Shown here: positions 1-6,121 of the stretch, piece by piece
Layout: every line of letters starts with the position of its first letter
How positions within the stretch are numbered: position 1 is the first letter of the stretch
Source of the DNA: Candidatus Omnitrophota bacterium
Lineage (GTDB): Bacteria > Hinthialibacterota > Hinthialibacteria > Hinthialibacterales > JAKPRU01
Direction: 5' to 3'
Length of the DNA: 6,888 nucleotides
Assembly (NCBI GenBank): GCA_029557025.1
Contig: JAKPRU010001062.1
Location: 1-6,888, forward strand
Notes under the pieces: generated by a model
What the model saw: only the letters and a program-made list of their open reading frames with translations
Databases searched by the model: none
Told to the model about the DNA's origin: nothing
Made by a program: the position numbers and the translations under genes

Positions 1-466
1 TCGGCAGGAGGGATATCAGCGGCTGGAACAGGCGACGGAACCGACATTACAGAACCTTTTGCCTGACTCAAGGGCCTTTGCGCTGGATCCCAGCCGGATT
101 TATTTCAACCGGAAAGACCGCTTCCGGGATGGATGTGTGGAGACAGCGGAGGTTGGGAATCTGACTGAGGAAATATCGAGCCGGTTGCTTGCATTACGGA
201 ATGAGGGCGAGCCGGTCGTTCGAGAAGTGTTTCGGCGTGCGGACATTTATTCGGGGCCGTGTGTTCCCCACGGACCGGACCTGATTGTTTTGACCCATTC
301 CGGCTATGATACGAAAGGAAATCCGGTGAAGAACGATGTGTTTACGGAAACCGACTTACAGGGGATGCACACATGGGATGATGCGTTCTTCTGGGCCGGT
401 GAATCGGTTGATGGCGATCTGATGATTACCGATCTCGCGACCCGATTCGAGCGATTTCTGTCGTAG
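1..466 (+). CDS. C-terminal part of an alkaline-phosphatase-superfamily (COG3379-like) protein, 5'-truncated by the window edge
   Basis: The frame is open from base 2 with no stop, so the TTG at 59 is internal and the gene begins left of the window; 154 residues are visible before the TAG. They align by eye with the C-termini of the two AlkP paralogs downstream: a strand like IYFNRKDRFRDG (compare IYLNLRGRESRG in the next gene), then VVREVFRRADIYSGPC and GPDLIVLTHSGY (compare AVREVYLSNELYQGPY and APDLIVGFQPGY), then GMHTWDDAFFWAG. The His in HTWDD (visible residue 123) occupies the place of the last metal-binding His of the superfamily. The protein ends soon after ITDLATRFERFLS, about 20-30 residues earlier than its neighbours, and has HTWDD where they have SGDHC, so it probably belongs to another subfamily. 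The nucleophile and first metal ligands lie outside the window. Likely a metal-dependent phosphodiesterase or phosphotransferase; substrate unknown. Confidence 0.8.
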   Translation, partial: RQEGYQRLEQATEPTLQNLLPDSRAFALDPSRIYFNRKDRFRDGCVETAEVGNLTEEISSRLLALRNEGEPVVREVFRRADIYSGPCVPHGPDLIVLTHSGYDTKGNPVKNDVFTETDLQGMHTWDDAFFWAGESVDGDLMITDLATRFERFLS

Positions 467-473
467 GGGTCCC

Positions 474-502
474 TTGGAGTGCGGGAGCGCAGCTCCCGCC
501 TT
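474..502. repeat. Intergenic palindrome A (GC-rich hairpin)
   Basis: A perfect 8-bp stem, GCGGGAGC (481-488) and GCTCCCGC (492-499), encloses a 3-base loop, flanked by TTGGAGT on the left. No T-run follows on either strand, so a canonical intrinsic terminator is unlikely. The TTGGAGTGCGG-plus-hairpin form resembles short dispersed intergenic elements common in environmental bacterial genomes. That family identity is recalled, not searched. Confidence 0.55.
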
Positions 503-548
503 CTCCCTCTCCCTCCGGGAGGGAGGGGGGTACGGGGTTGGGGTGAGG
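503..548. repeat. Intergenic palindrome B (C-rich/G-rich dispersed element)
   Basis: CTCCCTCC (509-516) and GGAGGGAG (518-525) form a near-perfect palindrome that can extend outward through further C:G and one T:G pair. A G-rich tail ending GGTTGGGGTGAGG follows. Read on the minus strand it encodes LTPTPYPPPSRRERE, the type of peptide that makes spurious reading frames over this widespread intergenic element in many genomes. With palindrome A it fills most of the 115-base gap between two AlkP genes. Confidence 0.6.
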
Positions 549-581
549 TAATACAGCGCTACCGGACAGATTGATGAATCG

Positions 582-2690
582 ATGATATTTGTAACATTCT
601 TAACTTTTTTCTTACTTGCCGGAATCCTGTTTCCCGGCACGGCCTCCGCGTACATCGGCCCCGGAGCCGGATTCGCGTTTGTTTCTTCTTTTTTTATTCT
701 CTTCATTACTTTTTTCCTGGCATTTCTCACGTTAATTACCTGGCCGATTCGCTGGATTTTTCGCCTGTTTCGCGGACGAAAGGCCCTAGCCGGGAGTCGG
801 ATCAGACGAGTAGTCATTGTCGGGTTTGACGGCCAGGACCCTGACTTGACCGAACAGTGGATGCAGGAGGGCATCCTTCCCAATTATGCGAAATTGCGGG
901 ATCAGGGAACGTTCAGCCGTCTCCGGACCACATTTCCGGCGGTATCGCCGGTTGCCTGGTCTTCCTTTCAAACATGCTGTAATCCCGGCAAACACCGCAT
1001 ATTCGATTTTCTCGAACCGAACCGCGAATCGTATTTGCCGCAGCTCTCCTCGGCACGGATCGGCACATCGACACGCGGGATTTCTATCGGAAAGTACAGA
1101 ATCCCGATCGGAAAACCGTTTATGCAGCTCCGCCGAAAAAGTCAGCCGTTCTGGAAAGTCCTCGGCGACCATGGTGTCTTCAGTACCATCCTGCGCGTGC
1201 CGATTTCCTTTCCTCCTGAGAAATTTCACGGCGTGTCGTTATCGGCAATGTGTGTACCCGACCTGAAAGGAAGCCAGGGAACATTCTCTTATTACAGCAG
1301 CGCCCCCGAAGAACGCGGTAGATACACCGGTGGGATGCAGATTCCGGTTGAGGTGTCGAATGGTGTTGTCAGAAGTTATCTCTCCGGCCCGGTGAATTCG
1401 CTCAAGAAAAACGGCGGCGAGATTTGTGTCCCGTTCGAGGTGCGGCTCAACGGTAACGGAACAGCGGAAATGATTCTGGCGAAGAAAACATATCCCTTGA
1501 AATTAAGTGAATATACGCCCTGGATTTCTGTAGAGTTCCCAGCCGGATTGGGAGTGAAAGCGCGCGGGATTTGCCGATTCTACCTGCTCGAGACATCTCC
1601 GCATTTCAAACTGTATGTGACTCCCATCCATATCGATCCGGATAAACCGTCCCTCCCGATCTCTCATCCCTTTACCTACGCAATCTACCTTGCGAAAACT
1701 CTGGGGCCTTACGCCACCCTCGGCCTTGCGGAGGATACCTGGGGACTCAACGAACGGGTACTCAATGAGGGCGCTTTTCTGAAGCAGGTCTACCTGATTC
1801 ACGGGGAGCGCGAAAAGATGTTTTTCGATGCGCTCGAGAAAACCCGTCGCGGTGTTGTGGCCTGTGTGTTTGATGCCACGGACCGAATCCAGCACATGTT
1901 CTGGCGATATCTGGATGCCGACCATCCGGCTAACCGTGGGAAGGATATCGAAACATACCGCGACACCATCAAGGACTTGTATCGAAGAATAGATGACCTG
2001 TTGGGTCGCATTCTTTCCAAGATCGACGATGGCACGGTTTTAATGATTCTGTCCGACCATGGATTTAAAGAATTCAAACGGGGTGTCAATCTCAATACGT
2101 GGCTTTATCAGAACGGCTACCTCTCTTTGAAATCTCAGCCGACCGGCACGGAATGGTTTCAGGATGTGGATTGGGAACATACGAAGGCGTATGCCGTGGG
2201 CCTCGGCGGGATTTACCTGAACCTGCGGGGCCGGGAATCGCGAGGGATCGTGGAGAAGGCGGACGCCGAGCAGTTGAAACAAGAGATTTCGGAGAAGCTG
2301 AAACAATTGCGCGACGAGAGGGAAAATAGCCCGGCTGTGCGCGAGGTATATTTGTCGAACGAACTCTACCAGGGGCCGTATGTGAACGAGGCACCGGATC
2401 TGATCGTGGGGTTCCAACCCGGATATCGCACCTCCTGGAGCTGCGCCACGGGTGTAATTTCGAACGATATGATTGAGGACAATGAGAAAAACTGGAGCGG
2501 TGACCACTGCGTAAATCCGGTTGATGTCCCGGGTATCTTTTTCTGTAACCGAAAGATCGAGAATCTGCAGCCGAGCATCATGGACATCGGCGCGACGGCT
2601 ATGGACCTGTTCGGTGTGCCCATTCCTGCCTATTGCGACGGGAAATCCCTGCTGCCGGAGAATATGAAGTGTGGTCAGGCAACATCATGA
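582..2690 (+). CDS. Membrane-anchored alkaline-phosphatase-superfamily protein (COG3379-like), AYIGPGAG leader
   Basis: A 702-aa protein of the AlkP superfamily (type I phosphodiesterase/nucleotide pyrophosphatase branch), expected to act on phosphoesters through two metal ions. Visible motifs: VVIVGFDGQDP with Asp83; TTFPAVSPVAWSSF with Ser122 at the nucleophile position by spacing; DRIQH with Asp434 and His438; SDHGF with Asp492-His493; SGDHC with His642. Together these are a complete ligand set. Residues 240-345 form a beta-rich insert. The N-terminus has a hydrophobic signal-like segment (1-23, ending TASA), the motif YIGPGAG (24-30), a membrane helix (about 32-55), then an arginine-rich stretch (57-76). 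By the positive-inside rule this puts the catalytic domain in the cytoplasm. ATG 582 is the only sensible start: an in-frame TAA lies at 549 with no other start codon between, and Shine-Dalgarno pairing is weak. Odd: TCCNPG after Ser122, where the downstream paralog has TGMDPG. Substrate unknown. Confidence 0.88.
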   Translation: MIFVTFLTFFLLAGILFPGTASAYIGPGAGFAFVSSFFILFITFFLAFLTLITWPIRWIFRLFRGRKALAGSRIRRVVIVGFDGQDPDLTEQWMQEGILPNYAKLRDQGTFSRLRTTFPAVSPVAWSSFQTCCNPGKHRIFDFLEPNRESYLPQLSSARIGTSTRGISIGKYRIPIGKPFMQLRRKSQPFWKVLGDHGVFSTILRVPISFPPEKFHGVSLSAMCVPDLKGSQGTFSYYSSAPEERGRYTGGMQIPVEVSNGVVRSYLSGPVNSLKKNGGEICVPFEVRLNGNGTAEMILAKKTYPLKLSEYTPWISVEFPAGLGVKARGICRFYLLETSPHFKLYVTPIHIDPDKPSLPISHPFTYAIYLAKTLGPYATLGLAEDTWGLNERVLNEGAFLKQVYLIHGEREKMFFDALEKTRRGVVACVFDATDRIQHMFWRYLDADHPANRGKDIETYRDTIKDLYRRIDDLLGRILSKIDDGTVLMILSDHGFKEFKRGVNLNTWLYQNGYLSLKSQPTGTEWFQDVDWEHTKAYAVGLGGIYLNLRGRESRGIVEKADAEQLKQEISEKLKQLRDERENSPAVREVYLSNELYQGPYVNEAPDLIVGFQPGYRTSWSCATGVISNDMIEDNEKNWSGDHCVNPVDVPGIFFCNRKIENLQPSIMDIGATAMDLFGVPIPAYCDGKSLLPENMKCGQATS

Positions 2691-2739
2691 AGAGAACCGC
2701 TATCATAACAGGCTCGGGATTGTTCGGACAAACAGAAAT

Positions 2740-2743
2740 GGAG
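2740..2743 (+). promoter_or_regulatory. Ribosome binding site supporting the GTG start at 2751
   Basis: GGAG lies 7 bases upstream of GTG 2751. It decides the start because translation from this GTG places a twin-arginine pair at residues 3-4, followed by a typical hydrophobic signal core. Confidence 0.65.
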
Positions 2744-2750
2744 AAATACC

Positions 2751-4880
2751 GTGGATAGAAGAGAATGTCTTGGGTTGATTTCCTGTGCCATCGGTGGGGC
2801 CTCGGTGGGCCTCGCAGGGGTGTCACCTGTGGGGGCGCAGGTAAAGGCCGTGGCGGGAAATTATCGCCGTTATTCTGCTCCAGGAAAGAGTGGAAAGAAA
2901 GTTATTATCCTCGGCATCGACGGCATGGATCCGAATTTGTTAAAGAAATATGTAGATGAAGGCATTATGCCGAATTTTCAGCGCCTGATATCCGAGGGAG
3001 ATTTCAAACCGCTTCAAACCACTCAACCGCCGCAAAGTCCGGTAGCCTGGTCGACATTTATTACCGGCATGGATCCCGGTGGCCACGGCATCTATGATTT
3101 TATTCATCGGGATCTGAGCGCTTTTCAGGTTCCCGGAGAGGCCGGCGTGTATTCTTCCATGTCGCGCAGTGAAGGCCCGGAAAAGACAGTCGCCGTGGGA
3201 AAGTGGGTTATTCCGCTATCCGGCGGGAAGATTGAGCAGCTGCGCCAGGGCAAAGCGTTCTGGCAGATATTAGAGGAACATGGCATTCCCACAACGATTT
3301 ACAAAATGCCGGCAAATTATCCGCCGGTCCCGTCCTCTGGGAGGTCACTCTCCGGAATGGGCACACCGGACATGCGCGGCACAATGGGGAAGTATTCCTA
3401 TTATACCGAAATCATCCCGCGCAATGCAGACGACATCGACCGCGGCGGCGGGGAGGTCCATAAAGTACAAATACAGAATCATCGAATCAAGGCCCGGATT
3501 AACGGCCCGGACAATACCTTTCAGCGTATCAGGAAAGCCGCCTCGCGTCGAAGTGCGAAAAAGAAAAAGCAGGAGTACCTGACCCCGAAATGCAGTATTG
3601 ATTTCGAGATATGGATTGACCCGGAGAAACCCGTTGCGAAATTCGTCGTTCAGGACGATGAGTTCATCCTTCAGGAAGGAGAGTGGAGCGACTGGGTTCG
3701 GCTGGATTTCGAGGCGGTTCCGTACTTGGTGAATATCAGCGCGATCGCGCGCTTTTACCTGAAGAAGGTCCGGCCTGCATTTGAATTGTATGTGACACCG
3801 CTGCAGATTAACCCCGAAGATCCCGCCTTACCCATTTCTACACCGGAGAATTGGTCGCAGGAATTGTTCGAATCATTGGGGTATTTTTACACAAAGGGGC
3901 TGCCGGCGGATACAAAAGCGTTCAGCGAGGGCGTATTTACCGGACGTGATTTCTGGGATCAATCGGAAATGATCTTCCAGGAGACGCGGAAGGCGCTGGA
4001 TTATTTCATGGACACATTTGACGATGGATTGTTATTCTTCTATTTTTCCAGTCTGGACCAGGGGTCCCACATGCTGTGGCGGTACATGGACCCGGAGCAT
4101 CCCTGTCATGTACAGGATGAGTTTCTCTCGGACGGGATTCGGAGGATTTACCTGGAAATGGACGAAGCCCTCGGGCGGGTACAACATTCCATAGACGACA
4201 ATACAACCCTGATTGTCATGTCGGACCATGGATTCTGCCCGTTTTACTACGGAGTCAATCTCAATTCATGGCTGGTAGAGATGGGCTACTTGAAATTGAT
4301 TAGACCGGCGGAGCAGGCCATGCACCGCTATTTCGGGAATATCGATTGGCCGGAAACGAAAGCATACGGCCTCGGAATTAACGGTTTGTACCTGAATATA
4401 AAGGGAAGGGAAAAGCAAGGTATCGTCTCGCCCGGCGCCGAGTACGAGGAACTGTTGAACGAGCTGGAGGCGGATCTGCTTGCGATGGAGGATCCGCGCA
4501 ACGGGCAGCACCCGATCAGCCTGGTAACCCGGACGCATCGGGATTTCCACGGTCCCTGCACGGAGCTGGGGCCGGATCTGGTTATCGGCTACAACCGGGG
4601 ATATCGCTGTTCCTGGGAGAGTCCGCTCGGCCAGTTTCCGTTGGAATTGTTTCCGGTCAACGAGGACCCATGGAGCGGGGATCATTGCATGGATCACCGT
4701 GTCATCCCGGGAGTATTGCTGACGAATCGGAAAATTACATTAGAGACCCCGGCATTATATGATTTGACCGTTGCGGTACTGGCGGAATTCGGACTTGAAC
4801 CGCTACCGGAAATGATTGGGAAAAACTGCCTGGGGCCGGTGGCAAACGCAGCGATCCGCGTCACGATGGAAAACGGCTGA
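2751..4880 (+). CDS. Tat-exported alkaline-phosphatase-superfamily protein (COG3379-like)
   Basis: A 709-aa paralog of the upstream gene. The GTG start has a good GGAG site. The N-terminus MDRRECLGLI followed by a hydrophobic stretch and VGA-Q (29/30) is a twin-arginine signal, so the folded enzyme should be exported. Metal and active-site positions: Asp57 in ILGIDGMDP; Ser96 in PPQSPVAWS, the presumed nucleophile; TGMDPGGHGIYDF at 105-117; Asp436 and His440 in LDQGSH; Asp492-His493 in SDHGF; His645 in SGDHC. All expected ligands are present. Blocks shared with the 702-aa protein include the SPVAWS region, the PG.H.I.DF region, WRY.D..HP, GVNLN.WL and GRE..GIV. A strongly basic patch (RR and KKKK, about 260-274) sits in the beta-rich insert and has no equal in the upstream paralog. 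The start lies 60 bases after the upstream stop and a small gene follows at 24 bases, so co-transcription is likely. Phosphodiesterase, phosphatase or phosphotransferase activity is inferred; substrate unknown. Confidence 0.88.
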   Translation: MDRRECLGLISCAIGGASVGLAGVSPVGAQVKAVAGNYRRYSAPGKSGKKVIILGIDGMDPNLLKKYVDEGIMPNFQRLISEGDFKPLQTTQPPQSPVAWSTFITGMDPGGHGIYDFIHRDLSAFQVPGEAGVYSSMSRSEGPEKTVAVGKWVIPLSGGKIEQLRQGKAFWQILEEHGIPTTIYKMPANYPPVPSSGRSLSGMGTPDMRGTMGKYSYYTEIIPRNADDIDRGGGEVHKVQIQNHRIKARINGPDNTFQRIRKAASRRSAKKKKQEYLTPKCSIDFEIWIDPEKPVAKFVVQDDEFILQEGEWSDWVRLDFEAVPYLVNISAIARFYLKKVRPAFELYVTPLQINPEDPALPISTPENWSQELFESLGYFYTKGLPADTKAFSEGVFTGRDFWDQSEMIFQETRKALDYFMDTFDDGLLFFYFSSLDQGSHMLWRYMDPEHPCHVQDEFLSDGIRRIYLEMDEALGRVQHSIDDNTTLIVMSDHGFCPFYYGVNLNSWLVEMGYLKLIRPAEQAMHRYFGNIDWPETKAYGLGINGLYLNIKGREKQGIVSPGAEYEELLNELEADLLAMEDPRNGQHPISLVTRTHRDFHGPCTELGPDLVIGYNRGYRCSWESPLGQFPLELFPVNEDPWSGDHCMDHRVIPGVLLTNRKITLETPALYDLTVAVLAEFGLEPLPEMIGKNCLGPVANAAIRVTMENG

Positions 4881-4892
4881 GTGGCTGTGAGA

Positions 4893-4896
4893 GAGG
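4893..4896 (+). promoter_or_regulatory. Ribosome binding site deciding the ATG 4905 start
   Basis: GAGG within GAGAGGAAAG lies 8 bases before ATG 4905. The in-frame GTG at 4881, directly after the upstream TGA, has no comparable site, so ATG 4905 is preferred. Confidence 0.6.
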
Positions 4897-4904
4897 AAAG
4901 AAAC

Positions 4905-5096
4905 ATGTTCGGACACAGGGTGAAACTGGAGAACGATTTGTACCGGAAAGTAAAACAATACAGCGAGATGGCCGGGTATTCTTCTGTAGACGAATTCGTG
5001 ACTCACGCGCTGGAAAAGGAAATGGCGCAGCTGGAAGAGGCCGATAGCGAAGAGGATGTCAGGAAGAAACTCCAGGGGCTTGGATATATCTCATGA
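4905..5096 (+). CDS. Small ribbon-helix-helix-like protein with LGYIS C-terminus
   Basis: A 63-aa protein from ATG 4905, or 71 aa if GTG 4881 were used. After MFGH, the short strand RVKLEND, a helix LYRKVKQYSEMA, the turn GYSS and a second helix VDEFVTHALEKEMAQLEE match the strand-helix-turn-helix order of MetJ/Arc (RHH) folds. RHH proteins usually bind DNA as dimers, often as autoregulators or antitoxins. The acidic continuation EEADSEEDVRKKL ends in GLGYIS, an ending I recall from the C-termini of many sulfatases and AlkP proteins (L..LGY). It sits 24 bases behind the 709-aa AlkP gene and is probably co-transcribed. There is no toxin-like gene beside it, so an antitoxin role is unlikely. 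It may be a regulator of the cluster or a protein partner of the AlkP enzymes. The fold is read from pattern only; function unknown. Confidence 0.72.
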   Translation: MFGHRVKLENDLYRKVKQYSEMAGYSSVDEFVTHALEKEMAQLEEADSEEDVRKKLQGLGYIS

Positions 5097-5110
5097 ATTA
5101 GGCCTGCTTC

Positions 5111-5138
5111 CGTTATTCCGGCGAAAGCCGGAATCCAG
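5111..5138. repeat. Intergenic palindrome C (ATTCCGGC hairpin with GAAA loop)
   Basis: ATTCCGGC (5115-5122) and GCCGGAAT (5127-5134) form a perfect 8-bp stem closed by GAAA, followed by CCAG. The minus strand reads SWIPAFAGIT, the familiar peptide of spurious reading frames over this very widespread repeat, which is related in form to the ATTCCC...GGGAAT dRS3-type elements of Neisseria. A purine-rich tract rather than a T-run follows, so it is not a classical terminator, though the RNA hairpin could still affect message stability. Confidence 0.72.
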
Positions 5139-5151
5139 GAAAAAGAAGGGA

Positions 5152-5176
5152 GGCACAGGCTTCCGGCCTGTGGGTA
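5152..5176. repeat. Intergenic hairpin D, copy 1
   Basis: CACAGGC (5154-5160) and GCCTGTG (5166-5172) form a perfect 7-bp stem with a 5-base loop. A diverged copy in the same orientation lies at 6087-6110 (20 of 24 aligned bases identical, one gap), so the two belong to one family. Confidence 0.55.
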
Positions 5177-5235
5177 AGAGACGAGGAAGCCATAGGTATT
5201 GACAACAGCAAATAGATGATCATGGACGGGCTGGA

Positions 5236-6069
5236 ATGATCTTTGCAATCGGTTTATTGAACGGGATTCTGACAAAAGTGTTTGAAATGGTCCTGTGGCC
5301 GTTCTATTCGGTTGATCCGATATGGGGCATGATTTTTATTTCTTTACTGACAGGGGCGATTATGGTGTGGATATTTGGTAAGGTTTCGAATCAGGATCGG
5401 GTCAGGGAAATCAGAAACCGTATTCGCGGCAATCTGATTGCTGTTCGGCTATTCCAATATGATTTGGGAGTGGTCTTTTCTCTTCAAGGAAGAATCCTGA
5501 GAGATACGTTGACTTATATGCAGTATTCGTTGGTTCCGATGCTGATCCTGATTGTCCCGGTGACCTTTATTATTATTCAATTAAATCTTCATTTCTCGGT
5601 GCGTCCGATGAAGGTCGGCGAGCGGGCGATTGTCACGGCAACTATGCGGGATCCGGCGGCATTAAAGCGGAATCCTGTGATTGAGGCGCCGGAAGGAATT
5701 CGAGTGGAAACGCCGGGTGTGCGTGTGGAATCGGCGCGGGAGATATCCTGGCGAATTATTTGTGGAAGGGACGGGAAGTATCCTTTACGAGTGCGGGTGG
5801 GGGACGAGGTAGTTGAAAAGGACATTCGCGTTGGCCTGGATTGGGGACGGGTTTCGGAAATCCGAGTCGGTTCGAGCATCCTGGATATGTTGCTGTATCC
5901 GGGGGAACCTCCCATCCCTGCGTCTTCCCCAGTTGAGTCGATTCGGGTGAAATACAGGCCGCTGGAATTAGCCGTGTTCGGATGGCATATCCATTGGCTC
6001 GTTCTCTTCTTCGTACTCTCGATTGTATTCGGCTTCGCCCTGAAAGGCGTCATGGGTGTCGAAGTCTAG
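5236..6069 (+). CDS. EMC3/TMCO1/DUF106-like (Oxa1/YidC superfamily) membrane protein with an exported beta-domain
   Basis: A 277-aa protein. Visible order: an amphipathic N-terminal segment (1-26, LNGILTKVFEMVLWPF); membrane helix 1 (about 28-48, starting DPIWGMIF); a basic cytoplasmic helical region (50-94) opening with NQDRVREIRNRI; helix 2 (about 97-117, YSLVPMLILIVPVTF); a beta-rich domain (120-245) with Ig-like phrasing such as KVGERAIVTATM and DGKYPLRVRVGDE; helix 3 (252-270); and a short tail ending GVEV. Helix 1, the charged NQD..REI hairpin and the LVPM helix follow the core plan of archaeal DUF106/EMC3 and YidC proteins, which insert or chaperone membrane proteins. The beta-domain and third helix are additions. 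Predicted topology is N-out, hairpin in, beta-domain out, C-terminus in. ATG 5236 is the only usable start: the in-frame TGA at 5200 precedes it, and the ribosome site is weak (GGACGGG at 5224-5230). The superfamily call rests on pattern, not a search; an insertase role is inference. Confidence 0.66.
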   Translation: MIFAIGLLNGILTKVFEMVLWPFYSVDPIWGMIFISLLTGAIMVWIFGKVSNQDRVREIRNRIRGNLIAVRLFQYDLGVVFSLQGRILRDTLTYMQYSLVPMLILIVPVTFIIIQLNLHFSVRPMKVGERAIVTATMRDPAALKRNPVIEAPEGIRVETPGVRVESAREISWRIICGRDGKYPLRVRVGDEVVEKDIRVGLDWGRVSEIRVGSSILDMLLYPGEPPIPASSPVESIRVKYRPLELAVFGWHIHWLVLFFVLSIVFGFALKGVMGVEV

Positions 6070-6086
6070 CACGGGGAGATCCGGGT

Positions 6087-6110
6087 GGCCCATGCCTCCA
6101 GCCTGTGGTA
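6087..6110. repeat. Intergenic hairpin D, copy 2 (diverged)
   Basis: This aligns with copy 1 at 5152-5176 (20 of 24 aligned bases, one gap) and shares GCCTGTGG exactly. The left arm has changed, so the stem has two mismatches. It occupies most of the 52-base convergent space between the membrane-protein gene and the minus-strand FG-GAP gene. No terminator T-run was found there. Confidence 0.5.
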
Positions 6111-6121
6111 GATGATTATAT

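Noticed and set aside
59..61. TTG as the start of the first gene
   Set aside because: The frame is open to the window edge and the visible protein is only the C-terminal part of an AlkP protein.
481..499. Strong hairpin as an intrinsic terminator after the first gene
   Set aside because: No T-tract follows on either strand; it fits a dispersed repeat better.
356..883. 175-codon minus-strand reading frame
   Set aside because: It crosses intergenic palindromes A and B and lies antisense to two AlkP coding ends. Its LTPTPYPPPSRRERE segment is the usual artefact of that repeat.
2775..2786. Lipobox-like LISC (residues 9-12) in the 709-aa protein
   Set aside because: The hydrophobic stretch before Cys12 is only about five residues, too short for a lipoprotein signal. 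The Tat signal with cleavage near 29/30 fits better.
4905..5096. RHH-like protein as an antitoxin of a toxin-antitoxin pair
   Set aside because: There is no small toxin-like gene adjacent; its neighbours are an AlkP enzyme and a membrane protein.
5115..5134. ATTCCGGC hairpin as a terminator after the RHH-like gene
   Set aside because: It is followed by a purine-rich tract, with no T-run on either strand.
5199..5204. Perfect TTGACA, a possible -35 box before the 277-aa gene
   Set aside because: No acceptable -10 box at 15-19 bases downstream, and a transcript would start almost at the ATG.
5003..5275. 90-codon minus-strand reading frame
   Set aside because: It spans the repeat gap and the ends of two plus-strand genes. 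SWIPAFAGIT is the known artefact of palindrome C.
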